DNA of 64,000 bases, from NCBI RefSeq assembly GCF_014596975.1, contig NZ_JACVXD010000006.1, positions 137,742 to 201,741 on the forward strand, read 5' to 3'. The notes beneath the pieces are model-generated. The model was not told where the DNA came from, ran no database searches, and worked only from the letters and a program-made list of their open reading frames with translations. This document shows positions 8,065-15,926 of this stretch, in pieces; within the stretch, counting starts at the first letter, position 1; each line of letters opens with the position of its first letter. The translations under genes and the position numbers were made by a program. The DNA comes from Aestuariibaculum marinum (GTDB taxonomy: Bacteria; Bacteroidota; Bacteroidia; Flavobacteriales; Flavobacteriaceae).

Positions 8065-8958
8065 TTACTTTGTTAGGTCTCTGAATAAATTTTCCAGGCT
8101 GCTGTTTTTTTGATTCAGTTGTAGAATCTTTAATTCATTGTCATGAGCAAAGTCAAAAACATGTGATCGCATATCCTGATTAGTAGCGAATGTGATTTCA
8201 TAAACAAAATCATGAGTGTTAACAACTTGCTCTACTTTTGGAAGTTTTAGTAGAAAAGCATCTTCTATGCGATAGTCAAATTCTACAATAACGACTTGTT
8301 GTTTTTCGTCTCGAAGTTCCTTTAGCTTTTTGTTGGCAACAATTTCACCTTTATTAATTATAATGACACGATCGCACATGGCTTCAACTTCTTGCATAAT
8401 GTGTGTAGATAGAAAAATAGTTTTTGTTTTACCAATGGTTTTAATCAGGTTTCTAATATCTACTAATTGATTAGGGTCAAGCCCTGTAGTAGGTTCATCT
8501 AAAATTAAGACATCAGGGTCGTGTAAAAGGGCATTGGCTAAGCCAACACGCTGGCGGTACCCTTTTGATAGTTGACCGATTTTTTTGCGAGCTTCAGGTG
8601 TTAATCCTGTAAGTTCGATAACCTCATCAATGCGCTGTTTACCTACATTATATATATTGGCGTTGAAGGCTAAATATTCTTTAATATATAGGTCTAAGTA
8701 TAAAGGATTATGTTCAGGTAAGTAGCCAACACTTTGTTGCACTTGCTGCTTATCAAGGTTTACGTCAAAGCCGTTTACTTTGGCGAGTCCGTCCGTAGGA
8801 CTCAAGTAAGTCGTTAAAATTTTCATCATGGTAGATTTACCAGCACCATTAGGCCCAAGAAAACCAACCACTTCTGGTTTGTCAATTTTAAACGATATGT
8901 TATTTAACGCTTTTTGATTGCCGTAAAGCTTTGTAATACCCGAAACCTCTATAGACAT
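8065..8958 (-). CDS. gldA: GldA-type ABC transporter ATP-binding protein
   Basis: This ATPase of 297 residues has Walker A GPNGAGKST, signature region QLSKGYRQRVGLANALLHDPDVLILDEPTTGLDP, and switch His in FLSTHIMQEVEAMCDRV. The 85-residue C-terminal extension, rich in charged residues and ending KNSSLENLFRDLTK, is typical of GldA. GldA energises the GldFG membrane subunits; that transporter is required for gliding in some Flavobacteria, and gldF/gldG are normally encoded elsewhere, as here. I use the ATG at 8958 (MSIEVSGITKLYG) because homologues begin there; an in-frame ATG exists at 8979. A -7 element TATTTTTG lies at 8984-8977 on this strand. Assignment to GldA over a generic ABC ATPase rests on overall resemblance. 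Confidence 0.8.
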   Translation of the reverse strand: MSIEVSGITKLYGNQKALNNISFKIDKPEVVGFLGPNGAGKSTMMKILTTYLSPTDGLAKVNGFDVNLDKQQVQQSVGYLPEHNPLYLDLYIKEYLAFNANIYNVGKQRIDEVIELTGLTPEARKKIGQLSKGYRQRVGLANALLHDPDVLILDEPTTGLDPNQLVDIRNLIKTIGKTKTIFLSTHIMQEVEAMCDRVIIINKGEIVANKKLKELRDEKQQVVIVEFDYRIEDAFLLKLPKVEQVVNTHDFVYEITFATNQDMRSHVFDFAHDNELKILQLNQKNSSLENLFRDLTK

Positions 8959-9066
8959 ATTAAGAAAATATTTGTTCAAAAATAATGATTATCTAACATA
9001 AAGTGAGTTTTCCTGTAAATTCTTTAAAACTTTTATTGATACCTAAAAAAAAGTTTTTTTAGTATT

Positions 9067-9095
9067 TTGATTTCTTAAAATATTATTTACTTTAG
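9067..9095 (+). promoter_or_regulatory. Probable promoter of the aromatic amino-acid operon
   Basis: TTG (9067-9069) and TACTTTAG (9088-9095) are separated by 18 bases. The second box differs from TAnnTTTG at one position. Transcription would begin around 9100, a few bases before the ATG of the leader peptide at 9106. Confidence 0.5.
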
Positions 9096-9105
9096 CAATG
9101 TAATT

Positions 9106-9180
9106 ATGACAACAACAGTATATTATACATATTTTAGCTTTTGGTTTTATTTCTTTTTTAGCAAGAGGAACGAGGCATAG
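9106..9180 (+). CDS. Aromatic-rich leader peptide of the phe/tyr operon attenuator
   Basis: A 24-codon ORF starts with three Thr codons and a Val. It then runs YYTYFSFWFYFFF and ends in a short polar tail SKRNEA before TAG. Eleven of 24 residues are aromatic: six Phe, four Tyr, one Trp. It is followed within 32 bases by a terminator hairpin and then by pheA, the aminotransferase, tyrA and DAHP synthase. This is the architecture of a ribosome-mediated attenuator: scarcity of charged tRNA-Phe or tRNA-Tyr stalls the ribosome on the aromatic run. The composition makes chance very unlikely. The peptide itself probably has no other function. Confidence 0.85.
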   Translation: MTTTVYYTYFSFWFYFFFSKRNEA

Positions 9181-9240
9181 TATGTATAATTTATAAGATA
9201 AATTTGAATATAAGTCTCGGTGAAAATCGGGACTTTTTTT
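9171..9240 (+). terminator. Attenuator: intrinsic terminator with competing antiterminator upstream of pheA
   Basis: The terminator pairs AAGTCTCG (9212-9219) with CGGGACTT (9228-9235), one G-U pair, loop GTGAAAAT, then a T run to 9240. The segment CGAGGC (9171-9176), at the end of the leader ORF, can instead pair with GTCTCG (9214-9219), destroying the terminator's 5' arm. A ribosome finishing the leader at 9178-9180 would cover 9171-9176 and allow termination. One stalled at the Phe/Tyr codons (about 9121-9159) would leave it free and permit read-through. Pairings are visible; the mechanism is inference from classical attenuation. Confidence 0.8.
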
Positions 9241-9244
9241 ATAC

Positions 9245-10072
9245 ATGATAAATACAGTTGCAATACAGGGGGTGCTAGGTTCTTTTCATCATATTGTGTC
9301 ACAGCAATTTTTTGAAAAGCCAGTAGAAGTGATTGAATGTTTAACATTCGATCAGGTAGTCGATTCTTTAATTACTAGCGAATGTGATGCCGCAATAATG
9401 GCTTTAGAGAATTCTATCGCCGGTTCTATTATTCCAAACTATGCGTTAATAGATAAGTATGGTTTACATATAGTAGGAGAGCATTATTTAGATATTCAGC
9501 ATAATTTACTGGCACTGCCGGGGCAGAATATTAAAGAAATTAAGGAAGTGTATTCGCACCCGATGGCGTTGTTGCAGTGTAAGGAGTTTTTTAAACTGCA
9601 TCCACACATAAAACTGGTTGAAGATAAAGATACCGCTGAAGTAGCGCAACGTATTCAAAAGCAACAATTAAAAGGCGTTGCAGCCATAGCTAGTGTTATG
9701 GCAGCTGAATTGTTTGAGTTAGATATTTTGGCGAAAAGCATTCAAACCATTCAACACAACGAAACCCGTTTTGTTATTGTAAAGCGTGATAATTCTGAAG
9801 TTGACGAAGCTAATATCAGTAAAGCTTCGGTGAAATTTGAAGCCGACCATAAACGTGGAAGTCTGGCAGCTATATTAAATGTAATGAGCGATTGTAAGTT
9901 GAATTTAACAAAAATTCAATCGTTACCAATTGTTGAAACACCATGGAAATATGCCTTTTTCGTAGATGTTACATTCGATAATTACGAAGATTTTAAAAAG
10001 GCAAAGTCACTGATGGATATTATGGCACATAATTTTAAAGTGCTAGGGGAATATAAAAAAGGAAAAAAATGA
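9245..10072 (+). CDS. pheA: Prephenate dehydratase
   Basis: This 275-residue protein has an N-terminal prephenate dehydratase domain. Landmarks are AIQGVLGSFHH, DAAIMALENSIAGSI and the catalytic-region triplet TRF in HNETRFVIVKRD near residue 180. It ends with an ACT regulatory domain (about 195-270) that starts KRGSLAAILNVM. The usual ESRP of the ACT domain is replaced by QSLP, so feedback behaviour may differ from the textbook enzyme. It converts prephenate to phenylpyruvate. There is no chorismate mutase domain; that activity is fused to DAHP synthase at the operon's end. The start codon follows the attenuator T-run by 4 bases. The stop overlaps the next start (ATGA). Confidence 0.93.
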   Translation: MINTVAIQGVLGSFHHIVSQQFFEKPVEVIECLTFDQVVDSLITSECDAAIMALENSIAGSIIPNYALIDKYGLHIVGEHYLDIQHNLLALPGQNIKEIKEVYSHPMALLQCKEFFKLHPHIKLVEDKDTAEVAQRIQKQQLKGVAAIASVMAAELFELDILAKSIQTIQHNETRFVIVKRDNSEVDEANISKASVKFEADHKRGSLAAILNVMSDCKLNLTKIQSLPIVETPWKYAFFVDVTFDNYEDFKKAKSLMDIMAHNFKVLGEYKKGKK

Positions 10073-11214
10073 TTGAAGTAGCTAATAGGTTGCAAACAGT
10101 TGAAGAGTATTATTTCTCTAAAAAACTGAGAGAGGTAGCGGCATTAGTCGCTAGTGGAAAACCAATAATTAATTTAGGTATAGGAAGTCCGGATTTACAA
10201 CCACCAAAAAAAGTAATTGATGCTTTGGTGGAGGGATTTTCAAGTCCTGTTGCTCATAAATATCAGAGTTATCAGGGGTTACCAGAATTAAGAGAGGCTA
10301 TTTGTGGTTTTTATAAAAATCACTTTTCAGTAAGCTTAAGCCCGTTAACCGAAGTGTTGCCGTTAATGGGAAGTAAGGAAGGTATCATGCACATTTCTAT
10401 GGCTTATTTAAATGAAGGAGATGCTGCTTTAATTCCGAATCCTGGTTATCCAACGTACCAGTCGGTGACTAAATTGGTTGGAGCAGAACCTATTTTTTAC
10501 GAATTGGATGCAGCGAATAACTGGCAGCCAGATTTTGAAGCTTTAGAAAAACAGGATTTAAGTAAGGTGAAAATTATGTGGGTGAATTATCCGCATATGC
10601 CGACTGGAGCATTACCAAGTGCATCGGTGTATAAAGATTTGGTAGCCTTCGGTAAAAAGCACAGTATTTTAATTGTTAATGACAATCCGTATACGTTCAT
10701 ATTAAACGATGACCCAAGAAGTATACTAAGTGTTGAAGGAGCCAAAGAAGTTTGTCTCGAGCTAAATTCTTTAAGTAAGACCTTTAATATGGCCGGATGG
10801 CGTGTAGGAATGGTTGTGGGTGACGGAAAACATGTCAGCAATGTGCTTAAAGTAAAAAGTAACATGGATTCCGGGATGTTCTATGGTATTCAAAAAGGCG
10901 CTATCGAGGCTTTAAATTGCTCGGGTATGTGGTTCAGTACGCTTAATAGTGTATATAAAAAACGTCGTGATTTGGTGTGGCAATTAGCCGATACTTTAAA
11001 CTGTACTTACGATAAAGATGCAGTGGGATTATTTGTTTGGGCCAAATTACCAGAAGGCATAGAAGCAGAACCATTCATTGATAAAGTGTTAAAAGAGAAT
11101 CATTTGTTTATTACGCCTGGAACTATTTTTGGAAGTAAAGGTGAAGGATATATCAGGTTTTCTTTATGCGGATCGACAGAAGATTTAGAAGAAGCTATTG
11201 CAAGATTTAAATAA
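10069..11214 (+). CDS. PLP-dependent aminotransferase class I/II, probable aromatic or prephenate aminotransferase
   Basis: A 381-residue fold-type I aminotransferase. Visible motifs: INLGIGSPDLQPP, HKYQSYQGLPELREAI, IPNPGYPTYQSV, and the Schiff-base Lys in SLSKTFNMAGWRVG near residue 235. Arg for substrate carboxylate is expected in GYIRFSLCGS near the C-terminus. Usually annotated as aspartate or aromatic aminotransferase; its place between prephenate dehydratase and prephenate dehydrogenase argues that it transaminates phenylpyruvate and 4-hydroxyphenylpyruvate, or prephenate itself. The start overlaps the pheA stop by 4 bases and tyrA follows by 2, so translational coupling is likely. Motif NYPHMPTGA has HM where NNPTG is usual in this class. 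Confidence 0.88.
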   Translation: MIEVANRLQTVEEYYFSKKLREVAALVASGKPIINLGIGSPDLQPPKKVIDALVEGFSSPVAHKYQSYQGLPELREAICGFYKNHFSVSLSPLTEVLPLMGSKEGIMHISMAYLNEGDAALIPNPGYPTYQSVTKLVGAEPIFYELDAANNWQPDFEALEKQDLSKVKIMWVNYPHMPTGALPSASVYKDLVAFGKKHSILIVNDNPYTFILNDDPRSILSVEGAKEVCLELNSLSKTFNMAGWRVGMVVGDGKHVSNVLKVKSNMDSGMFYGIQKGAIEALNCSGMWFSTLNSVYKKRRDLVWQLADTLNCTYDKDAVGLFVWAKLPEGIEAEPFIDKVLKENHLFITPGTIFGSKGEGYIRFSLCGSTEDLEEAIARFK

Positions 11215-11216
11215 AA

Positions 11217-12068
11217 ATGAAGAATATATACGTAATAGGTGTAGGTTTAATTGGAGGTAGTTTAGCTATCGATATCAAGAAGAATAATCCGGAAGCAGTT
11301 ATTCATGGTATTGGTAGAAATGAAAATACTTTAGATGAAGCCTTGGCTCTTAAACTTATAGATAAAAAAGCAACTTTGGAGGATTTAGATCAGGCCGATT
11401 TGGTTATCGTATCTATTCCTGTCGATGCTACCGTGAATTTATTGCCAAAGGTTTTAGATAATATTTCAGATAACGGACTGGTAGTGGATGTGGGATCGAC
11501 AAAATTGGATATCTGTAAAGTTGTTGAAAACCACCCCAAACGACGCAACTTTTTAGCGATGCATCCTATTGCAGGAACCGAATACTCGGGGCCAAGTGCA
11601 GCTATAGGAGGGCTTTTTGTTGGTAAAACCAATATTGTTTGCGAGGTAGAAAAAACGACCTTTAAACTTCAGGAAAAAGCCTTGAAGTTGTTTACAGAAA
11701 TCGGGATGCGTATTCGTTATATGAATCCTGAAGCTCATGATAAACATATTGCTTACGTATCGCATTTATCACACATTAGTTCATTTATGTTAGGGAAAAC
11801 AGTTATTGAAAAGGAAAAGAATGAGCGCGATATATTCGATATGGCAGGCAGTGGATTTGCCTCAACGGTACGTTTGGCAAAAAGTTCACCAGAGATGTGG
11901 ACGCCTATCTTTAAGCAAAACAAAACCAATGTCATTGAAACATTAGAGGAATATATTAATAACCTCACACGTTTTAAAGACTTAATGAAAGGGGATGATT
12001 TTGAGGCAATTTTTAACGAAATGAAACAAACCAATCATATAAAAGAAATACTTAACGGTATAAATTAA
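11217..12068 (+). CDS. tyrA: Prephenate dehydrogenase
   Basis: A 283-residue single-domain enzyme. The Rossmann nucleotide-binding start is IGVGLIGGSLAIDIK. The substrate region has FLAMHPIAGTEYSGPSAA with the conserved His and Gly. The C-terminal helical dimerisation part includes AYVSHLSHISSFMLG and MAGSGFASTVRLAKSSPEMW. It oxidatively decarboxylates prephenate to 4-hydroxyphenylpyruvate for tyrosine. No ACT domain follows. It starts 2 bases after the aminotransferase and is followed after 88 bases by DAHP synthase. The common attenuator upstream of pheA should control it. Confidence 0.94.
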   Translation: MKNIYVIGVGLIGGSLAIDIKKNNPEAVIHGIGRNENTLDEALALKLIDKKATLEDLDQADLVIVSIPVDATVNLLPKVLDNISDNGLVVDVGSTKLDICKVVENHPKRRNFLAMHPIAGTEYSGPSAAIGGLFVGKTNIVCEVEKTTFKLQEKALKLFTEIGMRIRYMNPEAHDKHIAYVSHLSHISSFMLGKTVIEKEKNERDIFDMAGSGFASTVRLAKSSPEMWTPIFKQNKTNVIETLEEYINNLTRFKDLMKGDDFEAIFNEMKQTNHIKEILNGIN

Positions 12069-12156
12069 CTAAAACGAATTAAGAATAATATTAGTAAAGT
12101 AAATTGAACCTTTGTGAATTGTCACATCGAGTAGATTTTAGGTAAATTAAACAAAA

Positions 12157-13239
12157 ATGGAAAACAAAAAAGAAATGAGAACCTGGTTAGATGATTTACA
12201 ATTAGATCATCCGTTAGTAATTGCAGGACCATGTAGTGCTGAAACAGAAGAGCAAGTATTAAAAATAGCTCACGAGCTAAAAGATACCGATGTTAGCTAT
12301 TTTAGAGCAGGTATTTGGAAACCAAGAACACGTCCGGGTATGTTTGAAGGAGTAGGAGCGTTAGGTTTAAAATGGTTACAAAAAGTAAAAGCAGAAACCG
12401 GTATGAAAGTATGTACCGAAGTTGCTAATGCTGCCCATGTAAAATTAGCTTTAGAGCACGATATCGATTTATTATGGATTGGTGCTCGTTCTACAGTAAG
12501 TCCATTCATCATGCAGGAAATTGCAGATGCTTTAGAAGGAACAGATAAGCCCGTATTAATTAAAAACCCGGTAAATCCAGATTTAGCCTTATGGTTAGGA
12601 GGTATCGAGCGTATTTACAATGCCGGTGTTAAAAATATTGGAGCCATTCACCGTGGATTCTCAACTTATGAAAAAACAAAGTTCAGAAACAACCCGGAGT
12701 GGCAATTGGCTATCGAATTTCAAAACAAATATCCAGACATTCCTTTAATTAACGATCCGTCGCACATTACAGGAAAGCGCGATATGATTTTTGATGTATC
12801 TCAAGCCGCATTAGATTTAAATTTCGACGGATTAATGATTGAAACACATTACGACCCGGAAAATGCTTGGAGTGATGCAGCACAACAGGTTACACCAACA
12901 ACCTTAGTGCAGATTATGAAAGATTTAAAAATTAGAAAAGAAACCGATTCTGAAGCAGAATACAATAAATCTTTAGATCGTTTAAGAGCAGAAATCGATG
13001 TGATCGACAACCAGATAATTGAAGCTTTAGGAAAACGTATGAAGATAGCTGATGGTATTGGATCTCTTAAAAAACAAAAGAACGTTGCCGTTTTACAATC
13101 TAAACGTTGGAACGAGATTTTAGGGAAAATGGTGTTGGAAGGAGAAGCTCACGGATTAAGTGAAGAGTTCATCTTGAAAATGTTTAAAGCAATTCACCAG
13201 GAATCTATCAACCACCAGGAAAAAATCCTTAACGGATAA
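12157..13239 (+). CDS. Bifunctional DAHP synthase (KDO8P-synthase-like class) / chorismate mutase type II
   Basis: This 360-residue fusion opens the shikimate pathway and also performs the chorismate-to-prephenate step. Residues about 15-265 are a small-type DAHP synthase: LVIAGPCSAETEEQV, FRAGIWKPRTRPGMFEG, NPVNPDLALWLGG, HRGFSTYE and DPSHITGKRDM with metal and phosphate ligands. Residues about 275-360 are an AroQ-type chorismate mutase (LRAEIDVIDNQIIEALGKRM, SKRWNEIL). Such fusions let the mutase domain carry prephenate feedback control to the synthase. It lies 88 bases after tyrA with no terminator between, and a strong terminator follows, so it probably ends the attenuated operon; an extra internal promoter cannot be excluded. 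Confidence 0.93.
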   Translation: MENKKEMRTWLDDLQLDHPLVIAGPCSAETEEQVLKIAHELKDTDVSYFRAGIWKPRTRPGMFEGVGALGLKWLQKVKAETGMKVCTEVANAAHVKLALEHDIDLLWIGARSTVSPFIMQEIADALEGTDKPVLIKNPVNPDLALWLGGIERIYNAGVKNIGAIHRGFSTYEKTKFRNNPEWQLAIEFQNKYPDIPLINDPSHITGKRDMIFDVSQAALDLNFDGLMIETHYDPENAWSDAAQQVTPTTLVQIMKDLKIRKETDSEAEYNKSLDRLRAEIDVIDNQIIEALGKRMKIADGIGSLKKQKNVAVLQSKRWNEILGKMVLEGEAHGLSEEFILKMFKAIHQESINHQEKILNG

Positions 13240-13244
13240 AACTA

Positions 13245-13273
13245 AAAAAGGCTCGCTAATAGCGAGCCTTTTT
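13245..13273. terminator. Bidirectional intrinsic terminator after DAHP synthase-chorismate mutase
   Basis: GGCTCGCT (13250-13257) pairs perfectly with AGCGAGCC (13261-13268) across a three-base loop, with A and T runs on either side. It can serve both the plus-strand aromatic operon and the convergent minus-strand lipoprotein gene. Confidence 0.9.
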
Positions 13274-13296
13274 TATGTGTTAAATTGTATTGATAA

Positions 13297-13965
13297 TTAC
13301 TTGTCGAAGCTTTTAGTTATTGCTTGTACATATTGTTTAGATGCCGATGAAAGATCGGAAGGATCTTCAACTTTAGAAGTCACAACGCCAATAAGTTGTT
13401 TGTCCTGTGGCTCTTCTAAGTTATAAATAACCGTTTCTAAAATGTAATTTTTAGAGGTGTAGGTTGTTGAGGTTTCCGGAACGTAGTTGCCTAAAGTAGA
13501 ATAGGCCATAGGGTGGTAGTAATACCCGTAAAACCCGTGATAATATCTAGGGTAATAACCGTAGTAAGTGCTTCCTGCATAATAACCACCATCGGTAACG
13601 GTTTTTGTTAATTCCTGAGTGTCTTTAACCACGGTTAGAATAACACCTTCGTAACCATTAGCTTCGATAATAGATTTTATTTTCTTTTCGTCTTCCTGAG
13701 TAATTTTTTTATCGGGATTAAACTCAGGAGATTTATTGAAACTAGGTGCAGCTTTAATGCCACGTTTTGTTAGTTCTTCAACAATTTCATTCTCAAAAGT
13801 AATTCGTGCTGTGGTGTTGTTAGTTCTGGCAATAACGAGTACGTTTTTATCTTTTATAGAATTGATGTTATCACCTTTCCATGAGTTTAAAACATTCACA
13901 CTTGAACAGGATAAAATAGATAGCAATACTAAGTATGCAGAATAAAAGTAAAAGTTCTTTTTCAT
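13297..13965 (-). CDS. Putative lipoprotein, 222 aa, with Gly/Tyr-rich central segment
   Basis: The leader MKKNFYFYSAYLVLLSILSCSS gives a predicted acylated Cys at residue 20. The domain that follows (VNVLNSWKG, NVLVIARTNNTTARITFENEIVEELTKRG, ANGYEGVILTVVKD) resembles the lipoproteins of Bacteroidota that are often grouped with DUF4136, though I am not sure of the family. A segment near residues 127-150 is dominated by Tyr, Gly and His (GGYYAGSTYYGYYPRYYHG). The tail (NYILETVIYNLEEPQDKQLIGVV) is again ordered. Probably periplasmic or outer-membrane. The gene after it on this strand lies upstream at 13979-14431, 13 bases away, so the pair may be co-transcribed. Confidence 0.6.
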   Translation of the reverse strand: MKKNFYFYSAYLVLLSILSCSSVNVLNSWKGDNINSIKDKNVLVIARTNNTTARITFENEIVEELTKRGIKAAPSFNKSPEFNPDKKITQEDEKKIKSIIEANGYEGVILTVVKDTQELTKTVTDGGYYAGSTYYGYYPRYYHGFYGYYYHPMAYSTLGNYVPETSTTYTSKNYILETVIYNLEEPQDKQLIGVVTSKVEDPSDLSSASKQYVQAITKSFDK

Positions 13966-13978
13966 AATAAATGTATAA

Positions 13979-14431
13979 TTAGAGTTTGTTTCTTTTAAAT
14001 ATATAACGCGTTATAAAAATACCTTGCCCGTCGTCTTTACCGCTATCACTTTCAACGGCGCTAGTAACAAAGGCTAGTTCCCAGCCTTCTTCAACCATGG
14101 TGTTAATTTTTGAGCTTATTACAGCATCGTTAGCTGCAATATTTTGAAAGCGAATCCCACCAATATTGTAAAAATTTAAAAGTTTGGTTTCTTCAAAATC
14201 TTTAACACGAATGTCTCCTCGATTAGATTTATTTCTGGTGTTGTCGTCTTCGGTTTGTTCTGATGTGAAATCTTTATAATTTTTTTCTTCAACAGAAGAA
14301 ATTAAGCGAGAACGTCCAAGTCCGTTAGGAACAATCGATTCTACAGATGTAATAACTTTGTATTCAATCTGTGCATGTGTTTCATTGAAAAATATGAATC
14401 CCAAAATAAAAGCAAATAAAAGCTGTTTCAT
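13979..14431 (-). CDS. Secreted hypothetical protein, 150 aa
   Basis: A signal peptide (MKQLLFAFILGFIFFNETHAQ) precedes a small soluble domain: YKVITSVESIVPNGLGRSRL, a charged linker rich in Asp/Glu/Asn/Lys, then IGGIRFQNIAANDAVISSKINTMVEEGWELAFV and a strand FITRYIFKR at the end. The phrase 'MVEEGWELAFV' is reminiscent of small domains of the DUF4177 kind, but I do not claim membership. It is 13 bases upstream of the lipoprotein gene on the same strand. Confidence 0.55.
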   Translation of the reverse strand: MKQLLFAFILGFIFFNETHAQIEYKVITSVESIVPNGLGRSRLISSVEEKNYKDFTSEQTEDDNTRNKSNRGDIRVKDFEETKLLNFYNIGGIRFQNIAANDAVISSKINTMVEEGWELAFVTSAVESDSGKDDGQGIFITRYIFKRNKL

Positions 14432-14503
14432 GTTTTAAATGGATAAAGTGGTTAAACAGCTAAATATAGAGATATTCTTACTTATAAAATAATTTTTTTA
14501 GAG

Positions 14504-14511
14504 TACTTTTG
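14504..14511 (+). promoter_or_regulatory. -7 promoter element of rsgA, giving a nearly leaderless transcript
   Basis: TACTTTTG matches TAnnTTTG. The rsgA ATG is at 14520, only 8 bases beyond, so the mRNA would start within a few bases of the start codon. No TTG is seen at the expected distance upstream. Confidence 0.5.
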
Positions 14512-14519
14512 AAGCCGAT

Positions 14520-15470
14520 ATGACAGGACTCGTTTATAAATCAACAGGAAGCTGGTACACCGTTAAAACGCAACTCGGTGAAACCTACGATTGCCGTATA
14601 AAAGGTAAGTTTCGTATTAAGGGAATTAAAAGTACGAATCCTATTGCTGTTGGAGATTATGTGGATTTTGAATTGGAGACTAAAAACAATCAGGTGTCTG
14701 GTGTGATTCACAAGATTCACGATCGCAAAAATTATATTGTTCGTAAGTCGGTGAACCTGTCAAAACAGACGCATATTATCGCCTCAAATATCGATCAGGT
14801 GTTCTTAATGATTACCATAAATAATCCGCCAACATTAACCAGTTTTATCGATCGTTTTTTGGTAACTGCTGAAGCGTATTCTGTTAAAACCGTATTGTTA
14901 TTCAATAAGATCGATACTTACAATGAAGAGACTCTGGATGAAGTAAGATATCTGGCTCATGTGTATCGACAAATAGGGTATGAGTGTATAGGCGTTTCTG
15001 CTAAATCGGGAAAAAATGTCGATAAGGTTAAGGCTTTAATGAAAGATAAAGTAAGTATGTTTTCTGGGCATTCAGGTGTTGGGAAGTCTACTTTAGTAAA
15101 TGCTATTGAGCCGGGGTTGAATATAAAAACCAAAGAAATTTCAACCTTGCATAGTCAAGGACAACACACTACGACGTTTGCCGAAATGTTCGATTTAAGT
15201 TTTGGTGGTCAAATTATCGACACACCGGGTATTAAAGGTTTTGGTGTGGTTGACATGGAAAAGGAGGAAGTAGGTGATTATTTTCCGGAGATTTTTGCTT
15301 TAAAACAAGACTGTAAGTTTAATAATTGTCTTCATGTTAAAGAACCGAAGTGCGCCGTTAAGGAAGCTTTAGACAACGATGAAATTTCCTTTTCACGTTA
15401 CCGCAGTTACTTGCAAATTATAGAGGGCGACGAGGAGCATTACCGAACCGATAACTGGGAAAAAGAATAA
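14520..15470 (+). CDS. rsgA: Ribosome small-subunit GTPase A
   Basis: A 316-residue circularly permuted GTPase. An N-terminal OB-fold (residues about 1-70) is followed by the G4 motif NKID and G5 SAKSG before the P-loop GHSGVGKST near residue 182 and G3 DTPGIKGFG. This order is diagnostic. The C-terminal zinc-binding segment CKFNNCLHVKEPKC is intact. RsgA (YjeQ) assists late 30S subunit maturation. It opens a run of same-strand genes (dtd 3 bases downstream, then a MazG-like gene and aroA). The start at 14520 agrees with the close promoter element. Confidence 0.95.
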   Translation: MTGLVYKSTGSWYTVKTQLGETYDCRIKGKFRIKGIKSTNPIAVGDYVDFELETKNNQVSGVIHKIHDRKNYIVRKSVNLSKQTHIIASNIDQVFLMITINNPPTLTSFIDRFLVTAEAYSVKTVLLFNKIDTYNEETLDEVRYLAHVYRQIGYECIGVSAKSGKNVDKVKALMKDKVSMFSGHSGVGKSTLVNAIEPGLNIKTKEISTLHSQGQHTTTFAEMFDLSFGGQIIDTPGIKGFGVVDMEKEEVGDYFPEIFALKQDCKFNNCLHVKEPKCAVKEALDNDEISFSRYRSYLQIIEGDEEHYRTDNWEKE

Positions 15471-15473
15471 AAG

Positions 15474-15926
15474 ATGAAAGTTGTTATTCAACGTGTTTCA
15501 AAAGCAAGTGTAACTATAGAAGGCCATAAAGTAGCCTCCATAAATAAAGGATTATTGGTGTTGTTGGGTATAGTAAATGAAGATGCTCAGGAAGATATCG
15601 ATTGGTTGTCTAAAAAAATTGTAAACCTCCGTGTTTTTGAAGATGAAAATGAAGTGATGAATAAATCGCTTTTAGATATCGAAGGAGATATCATAGTCGT
15701 TAGTCAGTTTACACTTCATGCTGCTACGAAAAAAGGAAATCGCCCTAGTTATATAAAAGCGGCTAAGCCTGATATTGCTATCCCGCTTTATGAAGCCTTC
15801 GTAAAAAAAGTAGAAACCGATTTAGGTAAAACAGTACAAACCGGAGAATTTGGTGCCGATATGAAAGTCGAACTACTTAATGACGGGCCGGTAACCATCA
15901 TAATAGATTCAAAGAATAAAATATGA
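15474..15926 (+). CDS. dtd: D-aminoacyl-tRNA deacylase
   Basis: A 150-residue protein with the family start MKVVIQRVSKASVTI, the catalytic-site motif VSQFTLHAATKKGNRPSY, and a C-terminal NDGPVTIIID containing the conserved Gly-Pro that selects D-aminoacyl substrates. It hydrolyses D-amino acids wrongly attached to tRNA. It starts 3 bases after rsgA and its stop overlaps the next start by 4 bases (ATGA), so it is within an operon. Confidence 0.95.
   Translation: MKVVIQRVSKASVTIEGHKVASINKGLLVLLGIVNEDAQEDIDWLSKKIVNLRVFEDENEVMNKSLLDIEGDIIVVSQFTLHAATKKGNRPSYIKAAKPDIAIPLYEAFVKKVETDLGKTVQTGEFGADMKVELLNDGPVTIIIDSKNKI

Noticed and set aside
9043..9347. Two minus-strand ORFs of about 66 codons across the attenuator region
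   Set aside because: They run antisense over the leader peptide, terminator and start of pheA and have no recognisable protein features; the plus-strand attenuator explains the conserved-looking structure.
13650..13965. Tyr/Gly-rich lipoprotein segment as an amyloid (curli-like) repeat
   Set aside because: The Tyr/Gly run covers only about 25 residues and has no regular repeat period.
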